Source: Limanda limanda (Eukaryota; Chordata; Actinopteri; Pleuronectiformes; Pleuronectidae). Taken from it: a DNA stretch of 64,000 nucleotides. The translations under genes and the position numbers were made by a program. The notes beneath the pieces were generated by a model that was given only the letters and a program-made list of their open reading frames with translations, was not told the DNA's origin and did not search any database. The stretch is from the NCBI RefSeq assembly GCF_963576545.1, contig NC_083648.1:17588436-17652435 (forward strand), given 5' to 3'. How positions within the stretch are numbered: position 1 is the first letter of the stretch; every line of letters starts with the position of its first letter. Positions 44,501 to 55,090 of the stretch are shown here, in pieces.

Positions 44501-47500
44501 GCTTTAAATAATTCAGTTTGAAAGGTAATACATTCCTAACCAGTACTAAAAAGATGCTCAAATCTTTTCATTCAGTTGAGTTGGCGTGTTACGATGAGCT
44601 GGGATGCAGCGGGAAAGACTTCTGAGAGCGAAGTGTCACATCTGCCAAAAACCATTTGGCAGTTATGGACTTGGTTAACCATGTGTTTTCAGTTTGATAG
44701 CGTGCTCTTCATTGGGACTCTTAATGCTCGCGTGTCACTTTCCTGTTGGAGGGAGAAAAGCACAATTTTTAAACACTTCTATTTTTTAAAGGAAGGTACA
44801 ATTTGATCAGATTGAAACTTTTAGCATAAGTTAAATCAATTTAAACACCCAAAAAGTGTGCATCTTAAAATTAATTCACATTAGCTGATTTCAGACATGA
44901 CCCGTCCGTCCCAATGCTTCAGACTTTTCTGCGGTTTGCGTTTCACTCATGCAGCAGGAGGTTCTTTGCACAGGCGTGTTCACAGTAACAAATCCTTCAC
45001 ATTCTTCAGGCGAGGGGTGGTGCAGCTGGGGGCAGAGCCAGGATGTAACGTAGTAATTCTGCTCCGGAGGTCATGTGATTTTGTTTACAGCACATTCAAA
45101 CAGCTTTTGGCTCGTAACACCACCGAGAAAAGGCAGAGTCTGAAAGCCGCTCTAGTGAGATCATGTCACATAAGCCTGATCTTTTTTTGGACTAACTATG
45201 TTTGTCCATTTGTGCTGATGCTCTTTCTTGAACATTCAGGTATGTTCCTCCAGACCAAGCCAGAGCAGTAGCAACCGTCCAGGGCTCTGTGTCCGGCTCC
45301 TCGGCCAGCAGCACTGGCAGCACACCGGAAGTGAAACCCCTCAAAACCCTCCAGCTCAACAAGACACCTCTGCGCCAGGTAACATGAGTGCCCAATGAGC
45401 CTTTTGTAACTGCCCATTTAATATCACCTTTAATATTTTGGAGGGATTCGGTTCTGAAACCTTTATTTCTAATTCTATTGCCGCCCAGTCCCCAGGGCTA
45501 AGTCGTACGCAAGCTCACAGTGCCCCTCAGGAGAAGAAGTTTGACCTGCTCTCAGATCTGGGAGGAGACATCTTCGCTGCTCCACCAACTCAAAATGCCA
45601 GTTCTACAAACTTTGCCAACTTTGCACATTTTCCAAGCCAGTCAGGTAAGATAATAATTCTCTCAAAGGTCCCAAAACTAATATAGATCAGTATTAATAT
45701 TTAGCAGTATGTGCTCTTTGGTTTGTCATCATCCCATGCGTTTTCCTGCCATTGTTTTTATTTCCACATCCATTGCCTGTGGTAATTTTTCCTTGTGTGT
45801 GGCTGCAGCACCTCAGGGTAATTCAGACACCAACTTTGCCAACTTTGATGCATTTGGAAACACTGAAATTCCATCCCATCTGAGCACGTCACCCCCCTCA
45901 AAGTCCTATTCATCAGGTACCCCCTCCCTTCCATCGTCTTCACTCCACCTTCTCCACACACACTCACCCTCAGCCTGGTATTTTTTGTATCCATTTTGTT
46001 TCCACAGTGTCCACTGGGGAACCACCTCTCTGTATCGAGAAACCCTGTACTGATACTCCAAGCATGTACTGGTCATCAATTCTTCTGTAGCTAGATAACT
46101 GTTGAAATGTTGATTGGAGTCCATTTCCCACGGATATTTTAAAGGTTTTAAGAGCAATTAAGAAATGTAGAGGTTTTTGCTTTCATCTTTTCAGCTTGAA
46201 TCACTTTGAAAAAAAAAATTTTTTTGAAATACTGTGATGGGAGACACTCAGTGGACATTTAGTTCGGAACCTTGGATCTAAACCTCAGATAAATACAGTA
46301 TGTTACAAAATATGTTTTCTCTAAGTCATCAGTTATTTGCTCTTTTTATTATTTGAGTGTGCCTGTGTTTGTGTTTACGGCTCTGATAGAGTATCTTTTT
46401 TTTTTTTTAACTGTCGATAGGCGGAGGTGTGCCAATCCCATCACGGTCTAGTGCCGCCCCTACTCAGTGCCACACAGGGAGTTGCTCAGAAGACCGCTAT
46501 GCTGCTCTGGCTGAGTTAGACAACAAGCTCAGCTCCTCTGTGTCCTCGGGCAGTGGGTGAGAGACAGTTCCTCAGAGACAGTTTATTTCCCTCATGTGGG
46601 TCCTCTGCATCTAATGTGCAGACACTAGATTGATTTGATTAATTGAATCCACAGTGTTTTTGAATAACATTCACAGGGCGAGATGGTGTTTGATCATATT
46701 ACTTGTGCATGAACCTTTTATGTAACTAAAATTCTCCAATCCAGTCAACAAATTCCACTGAAAAGTTTCAGTGAATCATTTATTAAAGTACTGCATGTTT
46801 ATCAAGGATGTAAAAACATTCAATCTGGGTTTTGTCTTTACAGGATCATTTTTGGTTCATCGCCAGCCCAGAATGCACCTGTGTTACCCACCCTGCAGCC
46901 TGGCTTTGGAGGTGGTTATAATGAATACTCCGAACGTGTAATGTGAATGTAATGAAAACATTTACTCATTTAGTTCCAAGGCTCATTTTGTTACTTCCTC
47001 CTTTATTTCATCCAGCCACAAATCCCTTTGTTGCTGCAGCTGTTGCCCCGGAGATGGCCACCAACCCTTTCCAGGCCAATGGCAGAGCTCCAGCTGCAGG
47101 TGTGTGGGGGTGTGTGTGTGTGTGTGGGTGTGCATAAATTAGTTTTTTTCAATAAGTCAAGTCTTATTTCTCAGAGATTTCTGTTGCTTTAATGTAATTC
47201 AGTTACATTGACATGTTGCCTTGTGATTTGCCATGGTATTTGGAATGTACTCCTTGTGTGTATCTTGTGGGTGTGTGTGTGTGTGCATGTATTCACTGTA
47301 CACACATGCTCTGTGTGTCTCTTAGCCTCGTTTGCTACTGGCTCTATGAGCATGCCCGCTGGCTTTGGGAATGCGTCTTCCTACTGCCTCCCGACCAGTT
47401 TCAGTGGAAACTTCCAGCAGCAATTCCCAGGCCAGGCCCCCATCCCTTACCCTCAACCGGGGGCCTACCACCCTCAGTCTAATGGTTAGTGGCCTCCCAC

Positions 47501-49399
47501 ACCTCTCTTTTTCATACCATGTTCCACCTGTGCAGTAGCTGTCAGTGATTTTAGATCATCTGCTTCTCCCCCTGCATGACATTTTTTTTGTATCTAGACA
47601 ATGATCCTCTGTACTGAGAAATGCTTTTCAGTCTGGCTGCAGTAAATTTAAAGTGTAACCTTTCAGTGGCAGCTAGTACTGCACAGTGATACAAGTTTGC
47701 ATTTAGGGTAGAAAGCCTTAATGCTCTGTACAAAGAAAAAAAAAATCTGACCTCAGAAGGCTCTGTTGACACCTGAATGCAGAGCTGACACACTGGGGCT
47801 TGACTCCATGATTTTATTTCTCCTCTTTACATCCAAATAGAAAATAATAAGTACAGGGTTCGTACGGTCATGGAAAACCTGGAAAAGTCATGGAATTTTA
47901 AAATGTGTTTTTCCAGGCCTGGAAAAGTCATGGAAAAAAATAATCTCCCAAAAGTTTTGGAAAAGTCATGGAAATTTGTTCTATTCTTATTTTCATGTTG
48001 TTCGTTTTAGGGATGGGCATAATTACTCGACTATTGATTAATTGATCATTAAGAATTTCATTGATGACATTTTTTCATCGATAAACTATTGCATGTTCGC
48101 TATGTGGCAGGAGGTCGGAATATCCGAGTTGCCCTGAACGCAGCACAGCGAGGCTGTTAGCAGCTGGAGGAAGCAGCCCGGAGCTAAGCCTCCGCTGCTC
48201 GGCTTCATGTCCGCACACGGACCGTCAGTCCACGCGGAGGGTAACCCGGACAGACCCGGGTCTGGGTGAGGGGTTCCGGGAGTGAGGGCGTTACAACGAC
48301 CGGACTGAGAGATCGAGAGCCGTCAGATCGAACTAGCTCTCAGCGTATAGCTGCTCTCTCTCGGGGCTCAAGATTACAGCAGCGCATATTTTCAACTGTA
48401 ACATTGAACGGATCCCGTTTAACTGCCACAAGAGTTGTTCATCTTGTAATAAAGATCTCAATGAGGAAACACGCTGTTTTTTCTATTTTCACTGCATTTT
48501 AATATAGGCTATAAATAGTGAATTTTAATATAAAAATATGAATGATTAATTGAAAAATCGATCGTTAATTCTTCCGACGATCGATTAAGACAATTTAATC
48601 GAATGCCCATCCCTAGTTCATTTACGCTGAGTTTTAAATAATTCATATATTTTTAAAGAAATATGCTCAAAATATAAGCAGGCATACTTGGGTTTGTGTC
48701 ATTTAAGGTACACTGTATGCCTTGGAATACTCATTGTTAGTTTGAATACTACATTTTGTCACTTTTTTCGCGTATACACCGAGATTTCACGAAATGTTCG
48801 GTCATTGAAATTTGGTTTAAAGTCATGGAAAAGTCATGGAAATCCATTGGTCAAAATGTGTATGAACCCTGTAAGTATTACACAATATAAATTCCTGTAA
48901 AATGACTGTTTATCTTCTCTTCATACTATGTTGATAGATAAAGTTGCAATGAATTACAAGAAAAATACAAATTCTCAACACACACAAATGAACTGCTGGA
49001 GAGCGCACAACCAACCTGTGACAAATCTGTCTTCCTCCGTCCCCCTAGGCCCTGCATTCCCAGTCTACAGTCAGAATAAGCCCTCCATGACGCCCTTTGG
49101 GCAGCCCATGGCTGGCCCTGGCATGTCCAATAACCCTTTCATGGTGAGCACGCATGATCTTTTGTCTTCCCAACTTTTTCAAGAATGTTAAAGGAGAAAA
49201 TGAAAGAACAAGACTGTATAAAGCAACTTTATCAACATAAGAAAACCACTGAATTGACACATTTTAATGAAAACTTTGTTATTCATAGCACTTGATTGTA
49301 AATTTTCTTATACCATTTATGTTTTTTTAAATCTTATTTCAGGCGGGAGCTCCAGGGGCATTTCCTTTAGGGGGTTCATCCACCAATCCTTTCCTGTAG
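40675..49399 (+). CDS. agfg1: AGFG1 (ArfGAP with FG/NPF motifs, HRB/RIP)
   Basis: Coding exons: 40675-40841, 43856-43949, 44205-44320, 45240-45378, 45489-45645, 45809-45916, 46421-46556, 46844-46911, 47016-47099, 47326-47484, 49049-49143, 49343-49399; 1380 nt, 459 residues. The ArfGAP zinc finger has C29, C32, C49, C52 and the arginine-finger position R57 (CSGILRG). RGLNPPHRVKSISMTTFTQQ is identical to human. The rest is low complexity: FDLLSDLGGDIFAAP, NFANFAHF, NFANFDAFG, RYAALAELD. Four NPF motifs follow (TNPFVAA, TNPFQAN, NNPFMAG and the terminal TNPFL). NPF motifs bind EH domains of EPS15, linking this protein to clathrin adaptors and VAMP7 sorting; the mammalian gene is needed for acrosome formation. 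The FG/FANF middle is shorter than in the human protein I recall (about 560 residues). Intron 1 is 3 kb; intron 10 holds nested transposons. It follows mff as in human 2q36. Confidence 0.96.
41485..41539. repeat. (CA)27 microsatellite in agfg1 intron 1
   Basis: Uninterrupted CA run. Confidence 0.97.
43051..43081. repeat. Perfect 12-bp inverted repeat in agfg1 intron 1
   Basis: GATTGCTCCAGG (43051-43062), 7-base loop ACATTTT, CCTGGAGCAATC (43070-43081). Confidence 0.95.
47854..48871. mobile_element. hAT-like non-autonomous element (outer), agfg1 intron 10
   Basis: Termini CAGGGTTCGTAC and (reverse complement of right end) CAGGGTTCATAC. The flanking direct repeat TAAGTA is at 47848-47853 and 48872-48877. 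The interior repeats GGAAAAGTCATGGAA several times near both ends. No transposase frame is seen. It is interrupted by a second element at 48008-48615; without that it would be about 410 bases. Confidence 0.82.
48008..48615. mobile_element. hAT-like non-autonomous element (inner, nested)
   Basis: Termini TAGGGATGGGCAT and ATGCCCATCCCTA are exact inverted repeats. Flanks gttcgttt (48000-48007) and gttcattt (48616-48623) match 7 of 8, a decayed 8-bp target-site duplication as expected for hAT elements. Subterminal ends carry ATTAATTGAT/ATCGATTAA motifs. The interior is GC-rich with no transposase. Confidence 0.85.
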
Positions 49400-50682
49400 C
49401 ACAGCCCAAGGATCTCGCCACCAGAGGGCAGCATGCAGCACATACTCAACTCACCGTTCCACACCAATAGTGGCAGTACATTTCTTAAAAAAAGACTCAT
49501 AAAAACGTTTACAACACTATGAAGGAGTACAAAGGACTATATCGAAGCCTAATGGACTGTTATGCAGGGTTTATTGTTTGGACTATATACATTATATGCT
49601 TTTTATTTTTGTTTATGACTGTAAGCTCTGTGCATATCATTTGTAATCGCAATTAAGTAGATGTTACGTATAACAGAGTTAAAAAAGGTGAGTATACACA
49701 CACCTTGTGGAAGACAAAAACCACTACAGGCTATGTAAGGGTATACACTTTTAAGATAATTAACAGGGTTCCATCCAAATCCATGATTTGTTGTTTGAAG
49801 CAGCAATGAGGATCCAAGCATTTTATCATCAAAAAGGGATTTATATTTGTTATTTTAGCATAATTGCTACTATATTGGCATTAAGGTGCAAAACTGTCCT
49901 TTTTTTTATTAACTTGCCGATTCAGAGAGTTTCATATGACTCAAAGCAATCGTGGACTATTATTGTAGACATCCTTTTAGATATTGATGAAATTGTGAAC
50001 AAATGGGACAGCTCTTTGAATTTGAAGGTAGCAGAGGCATCACATGCTCTGCCCACCAGGGAATGTGGACAGACACGTCTATTAGAGCACAAACAGAGGG
50101 AATGAAGCCCAGAAGCCGAGATGAGTATTTCTTTGTCCTGCTACTTATTTCTCTAAAACATTGATACGATTGTTCAGTGATCTCTCTGCTGCTGGTTGAA
50201 GATGTTAGAGGAGCAGATATCCAATATTCACTAATATTTCAATAATTTGGTAAAGACGAAGGGGAAGGTTTTTTTATTTTTTTTTAAGGAAAGTGTCAGA
50301 GTTGGGGGTGTTTCTTCCCTTAAAATATGTTTTTGTTGAGACAAAAACAAGTGCAACATTTGAAGATAAGACACTTATGGGATGTACGTTATGTTGTATT
50401 CACCACAATCCTGTGATGATCAGTCTTCTTCTTTGCCTTCTGATTGAAAAGCTTTTTGAAAGAGGAACAGGATGAGGAGAAACATTGGTCTCCTCTCAGT
50501 TTGCTTTAAATGAGGCAAAGGAAAAGTGCTTATTCATTTATGAATTATTACTTAACTGGTTCCTCCTCTGGAGGACTTAGGTCTTAACTGTGCCACCAAT
50601 GACTAACAATACATTTGTGTTTCTTGTCTTTACAAGAATAGGTAAGTAAATGTGTACATATATAAATATATGTATAAATAAA
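49400..50682 (+). other. agfg1 3'UTR
   Basis: AT-rich tract from the TAG stop to AATAAA at 50677-50682, with no other gene evident. An earlier end is possible. Confidence 0.55.
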
Positions 50683-51214
50683 TTAAAAGATTTTTAACTA
50701 CACTGATGACTTTGTATATCTTGTTATTAAAGTGACTTTCTTAATCATTCAGAATGATAAAAACTTATCAATTCCCTTTGTGAAAGTTATTTTTTAGAAT
50801 ATGCTTTCAATTAAAGTTACCTTAAATCACCTTTATGAGTGTTATCCATATCTTCTTAATACAATTTATTTTAAAGAAGGTAGAATAAAAAGTATATATT
50901 GTTTAACACTATGCCAGAAACTGAGCAATAACTCAACATAATCTTTTCAGATTAACATATTTTAAAAAAGCACTGTAACCCTCTGCATCCCGTTTATAGT
51001 GTAGTTAATAAACATGAGTATATTCCCGTATCTTTATTTATATATAAGTTGCATCATGAAACCATGGACATTAATCCAAAAGCTTTTCAGTTGTGTTTTT
51101 TAACATAGCTTTATTTGTTTGATTTAAATTTGACCTGGAAAAAAAGAGGCCAACTTTCTTTCCGACTTCTTGACTGAGAAAGCCTTGTTGCCTTGACAAC
51201 GCCCGGACTTCAAC
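50683..51214 (+). promoter_or_regulatory. agfg1 / fbxo36 intergenic with fbxo36 promoter
   Basis: AT-rich up to about 51140, then a short GC-rich stretch with the fbxo36 5'UTR. No TATA box is seen near the start codon. Confidence 0.45.
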
Positions 51215-51570
51215 ATGGCGTCCCTTCTTACGGACCCGCTGCTGGAAATCTGTAGCCGAGGACCTCCTCCCAATAAGAACTTCTACTATTTAACTGTCAC
51301 CAAGTCCGATGTGAGTACTGATGGAGGGAAAAACGTGATTTCTATACCTGGTGCCGCGGAAGTGACGTCACTGAAGGACGTTTACACTTAAACTCACCTG
51401 ACGCTAGCTTGACTTGCTACGATCATAGCAGGGTCAACGTTAGCTAACTTGGTTAGCTTGACCTTATGTTGGCGGATAGAAGCTGTACACACACACACAC
51501 ACACACAAACACATATACACACACACAAACACATATACACACACCACACACACACACACACACATATATA

Positions 51571-51608
<38 letters not shown>

Positions 51609-52203
51609 CTATTCCTGTTAGGACACTGCATTGACTCTCATTCATTGTGGACAGTCTAACCAAAATCTCATCCCTAACCATTATGACTAATTACTTATAT
51701 ATTATACTGGACTGGCCCCTTGTCCTAATCTTAACCATCACAATATACTATCTAGCCTTAATCTAATTTTAGCCCTAACCCTTAAAAGCAAGTCCTCCAA
51801 CAGGCCTTTGACTAAGTGAGGACTGGCAAAAACGTCTTGCGTTGAAAGATCTATACTCAAAATGGTTGTCACAAAGAAAGAAGAACAAGTATAAGTATAC
51901 ACACACACACACACACACACACAACTATTCCTGTTAGGACACTGCATTGACTCATTCATTGTGGACAGTCGAACCAAAATCTCATCCCTAACCGTTATGA
52001 CTAATAAGTTATAGATTATACTGGACTGGCCCCTTGTCCTAATCTTAACCATCACAATATACTATCTAGCCTTAATCTAATTTTAGCCCTAACCCTTAAA
52101 AGCATGTCCTCCAACAGGCCTTTGACTAAGTGAGGACTGGCAAAAACGTCTTGCATTGAAAGATCTATACTCAAAATGGTTGTCACAAAGAAAGAAGAAC
52201 AAG

Positions 52204-52289
<86 letters not shown>

Positions 52290-53777
52290 CACACTCAAAC
52301 ACTAACACACCCAAACACTAACACACCCACACACTGTTGTGGTTCCAGTTACAGTGGGTATCTTCAGGACAACATGTTGACATGGTGCAAAATGTCCTGG
52401 AAGAAGATTTCTCAAAAAGAGTTTGATCCTTGATAACTGTTACCACTGTGAATACGCTTTTCCCGTCATTACATTAAGGACAACCTCCTATAATAATAAC
52501 TAATCCCATTGAGTATGCTAACTGGTCTTGTGTGTGGCTTTATTCTCACAACAGGATACCTGAACACTGTTTGGTTGCTGTGGGTTTTTTTTATAGCTTT
52601 TTTATGTTTTTCAATTATTTCTGACTGTATACTTGGACCTGTCATTTCCAGGTGAAATGGAGATGGTGGACGATATCTCTGCGAGCTGTGGACAGGAACG
52701 CCAAGCCAGGGGAGCTGAAGGAGTCTCACCAGCAGTTCCTGGACAACACCTGGCTGCAGAGTAAGGACCTCAGGGAACAGCCGGAGCTGTGTTTTCACTT
52801 ACATCTTGTCCATGGTTGTAGATTAATAATTAACAGACTGGTAATATTATTAGCTTTTCCTATAATATGGATATTCTAAATCATTTTAGCAAGTTCTGTT
52901 TGCAATAGAAATGTACAAAAATCAATGCTTTTTATTTTTCAGTGTTTTTGGTTTATAGTGGTCTATATTCTGATTATATTTGTAGCCTTGTGATTTATTT
53001 ATGTCAGAACAGATCAAATCCTTGTGTATGAATGACAGCTGAAATAACGGTTTCTTCCCAGGTGAGGTCTGTATGGTTTTCGGCCGTCCAATCCTTCAGT
53101 ACACCAAGGCTTTGTGCCAAGGCCATTTTGATTATCTGGACAAGCTGCCCGACTCCTTGCTTCTGCGGATAATAAATTATCTTGAACTAGAGGATGTGGG
53201 TCAGCTTGCACGAACTTCACATAGGTTCAAGAAGGTGAGTTTATGAAGACACAAAACAAATGCTAGCAGAAGTAAATTGTGTCCTGAGATAAGAAAGTCT
53301 ATTACTTACGGTTTCATTCCTGCACATTTTTTATTTAATCCCTGTGTTCTGTGAATAAATAATTTTTAGTAGATCTAAAGAAGTGTGTATTCTTCAATGC
53401 AACAAAATCAGGTCTTTTGTTCTCGTTCTTATGTTGCTCACCAGCTCTGTGGGTCGGAGGAGTTTTGGGAGCAGGCGGTGCGGCGGCGCTGCAACACGGT
53501 TCCAGTTGACGTGGAGTCTCTGGCTCTTGAGGAGGGCTGGCGCGAAATCTTCTTCACCAGCAAGCTGCAGCTGCAGAAGAAGATCAGCCGCAGGAGGCTG
53601 AGGATCGAGGAGCAACTGGGCAAACAGATCTCCGAGGAAAGCCCAGAAACAAACCAGAGTTCTAGCTCGGAGGAAGAATGTCATCAGGGCCTCGTTGCCT
53701 TTGACCACAACCTCCGCTGTGGTGTTGATCCGGACCTCAGCCCTGAGCCTGAGGCTGCCCCGGATACCAGTCAGTGA
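51215..53777 (+). CDS. fbxo36: FBXO36, F-box protein
   Basis: Coding exons: 51215-51310, 52652-52760, 53062-53234, 53445-53777; 711 nt, 236 residues. The N-terminus MASLLTDPLLEICSRGPPPN parallels human MASWLPETLFETVGQGPPPS. RWWTISLRA and KPGELKESHQQFLDN align with human RWWKISLRS and KPGEAKETHEDFLEN. The F-box is at about residues 90-135 (LDKLPDSLLLRIINYLELED, then SHRFKKLCGSEEFWEQ), with GWREIFFTSKLQLQKK after it. F-box proteins dock substrates onto SKP1-CUL1 ubiquitin ligases; no substrate is known to me for this one. An acidic, Ser/Glu/Pro-rich tail of about 50 residues follows the point where the human protein (188 residues) ends. Intron 1 holds a duplicated block with CA repeats. The order agfg1-fbxo36 agrees with human 2q36. 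Confidence 0.94.
51486..51605. repeat. Compound CA/TA microsatellite in fbxo36 intron 1
   Basis: CA runs interrupted by AAACACATATA and CCACAC units, themselves repeated. Confidence 0.92.
51607..52206. repeat. Tandemly duplicated 0.3-kb block bounded by CA runs
   Basis: Unit A (51607-51900) and unit B (51923-52206) both start AACTATTCCTGTTAGGACAC and end AAGAAAGAAGAACAAGTATA, with a CA run between them. They differ by a CT deletion and a few substitutions (for example cgttatgactaataag against cattatgactaattac, and AGCATGTCC against AGCAAGTCC). The duplication is older than the one at 9919-10434. Confidence 0.9.
52206..52286. repeat. (CA)40 microsatellite in fbxo36 intron 1
   Basis: Long pure CA run, then CACTAACACAC-type units to about 52335. 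Confidence 0.97.
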
Positions 53778-55052
53778 GGAAATGAGGTACTGTGGGGGGG
53801 GGGACACTGTTGCAGAGTTGTGCACTGAGTAAATGTTAAATGAGAGACAGTACGGAGACTAACACATGACACCTACCTGAAGGTTGAGTTGGTTCAGTGG
53901 CTTCTAAAGGTGAAGTTGCACATTGCAACCCCGACCTCTCATTCCTCCCTCCCTTTGTCAGCCTATCATACTGTGTTTAAAAATCTACGGTGGCCTTCAG
54001 GTGACATATTAATACAAGAGGTCCTCTGTCCTGTCGTACCATGGTGGTGCGACATGACAGATGCCATGTCTCATAAGAGATCTTCCCTAGATCCTGCATA
54101 CTGGACGTCTGAGCCTTCTGTCCAATTTTGACTTTGTACTGTTTCTTTGTACCGAGAAAACTGTTTGTTTCAGGGCTAATGTTATATTTTTATGCCATAT
54201 GTACACATTCCTCTCCCATCCAACTTTTCTTTATCAAATTTATTTTATACATGACTGTTAGGTATTGTAAGTTATTGGAGATTTGTTCAAGTTGTATTTA
54301 TACTGTGCCATGACTTTTCTGACTTAATAGACATTAATAAGACCAACAAAAGATATAGCAGGAAATTGTACACTATATTTATTGCTCATTGTAATATAAA
54401 AGTTACAGTCAAGAATATTGTAAGTTCTCAGTTCTCAAGAAGTAAAGTTGTTATACTGCTATAATGTCTGTGGCTACTGTCATTCTTGAACTAATTCTGA
54501 GCAGACTCAAGAGGAAACACACCATGGTAACTAATGGCAAATATATAATTACTTGATAATGGATACTTTTTAAATGATCAATATGGTGCTTTACTGTGGG
54601 GCTACATGTAAGTTATACGCACAGTGTTTACTCTAATCAGGATAAAAGTTATAGTTTTTATTCCATGTGGCAGGGGAGCAGTTCATTAAGAACAGCAACC
54701 AGTGGATGACAACACAGACAATCAATAAATGCAATGCTAATAAATACAGTAACCAAATCAATTAGATTCATTTAAAAAGCCAGTGACAGGACAGACAAAT
54801 TAGCCTTTGAATATGTTCTGTAACATATACTAAGGTTTGATTTACAGGCTGTATATAATAACATTTTTACAAACGTGAAGTTCTGATAAATATTGTCGTT
54901 ATAAAGTTACAAAAAGCCAAACATGGGTGAATAAAATGTTTTTAAAATAATCAGTACTGTTAGTGCAGCTGTAATAACATTCAGACACAATCATTAATAA
55001 AATAGAAGTAAGTAAAGGTTATTGTTATTGCTGTTTTCACATACAAGAGTAT

Positions 55053-55090
55053 ATATTTTAAATACACCATAAAAGGTGTATTTAAAATAT
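55053..55090. repeat. Perfect 16-bp inverted repeat (hairpin) 3' of fbxo36
   Basis: ATATTTTAAATACACC (55053-55068), loop ATAAAA, GGTGTATTTAAAATAT (55075-55090). Confidence 0.95.

Noticed and set aside
44560..45180. Possible extra exon or transcript in agfg1 intron 3
   Set aside because: Open frames show no known domain, and the agfg1 reading frame is complete without it.
51394..52298. ORFs rich in Cys-Val or Thr-His repeats
   Set aside because: Translations of CA/GT microsatellites.
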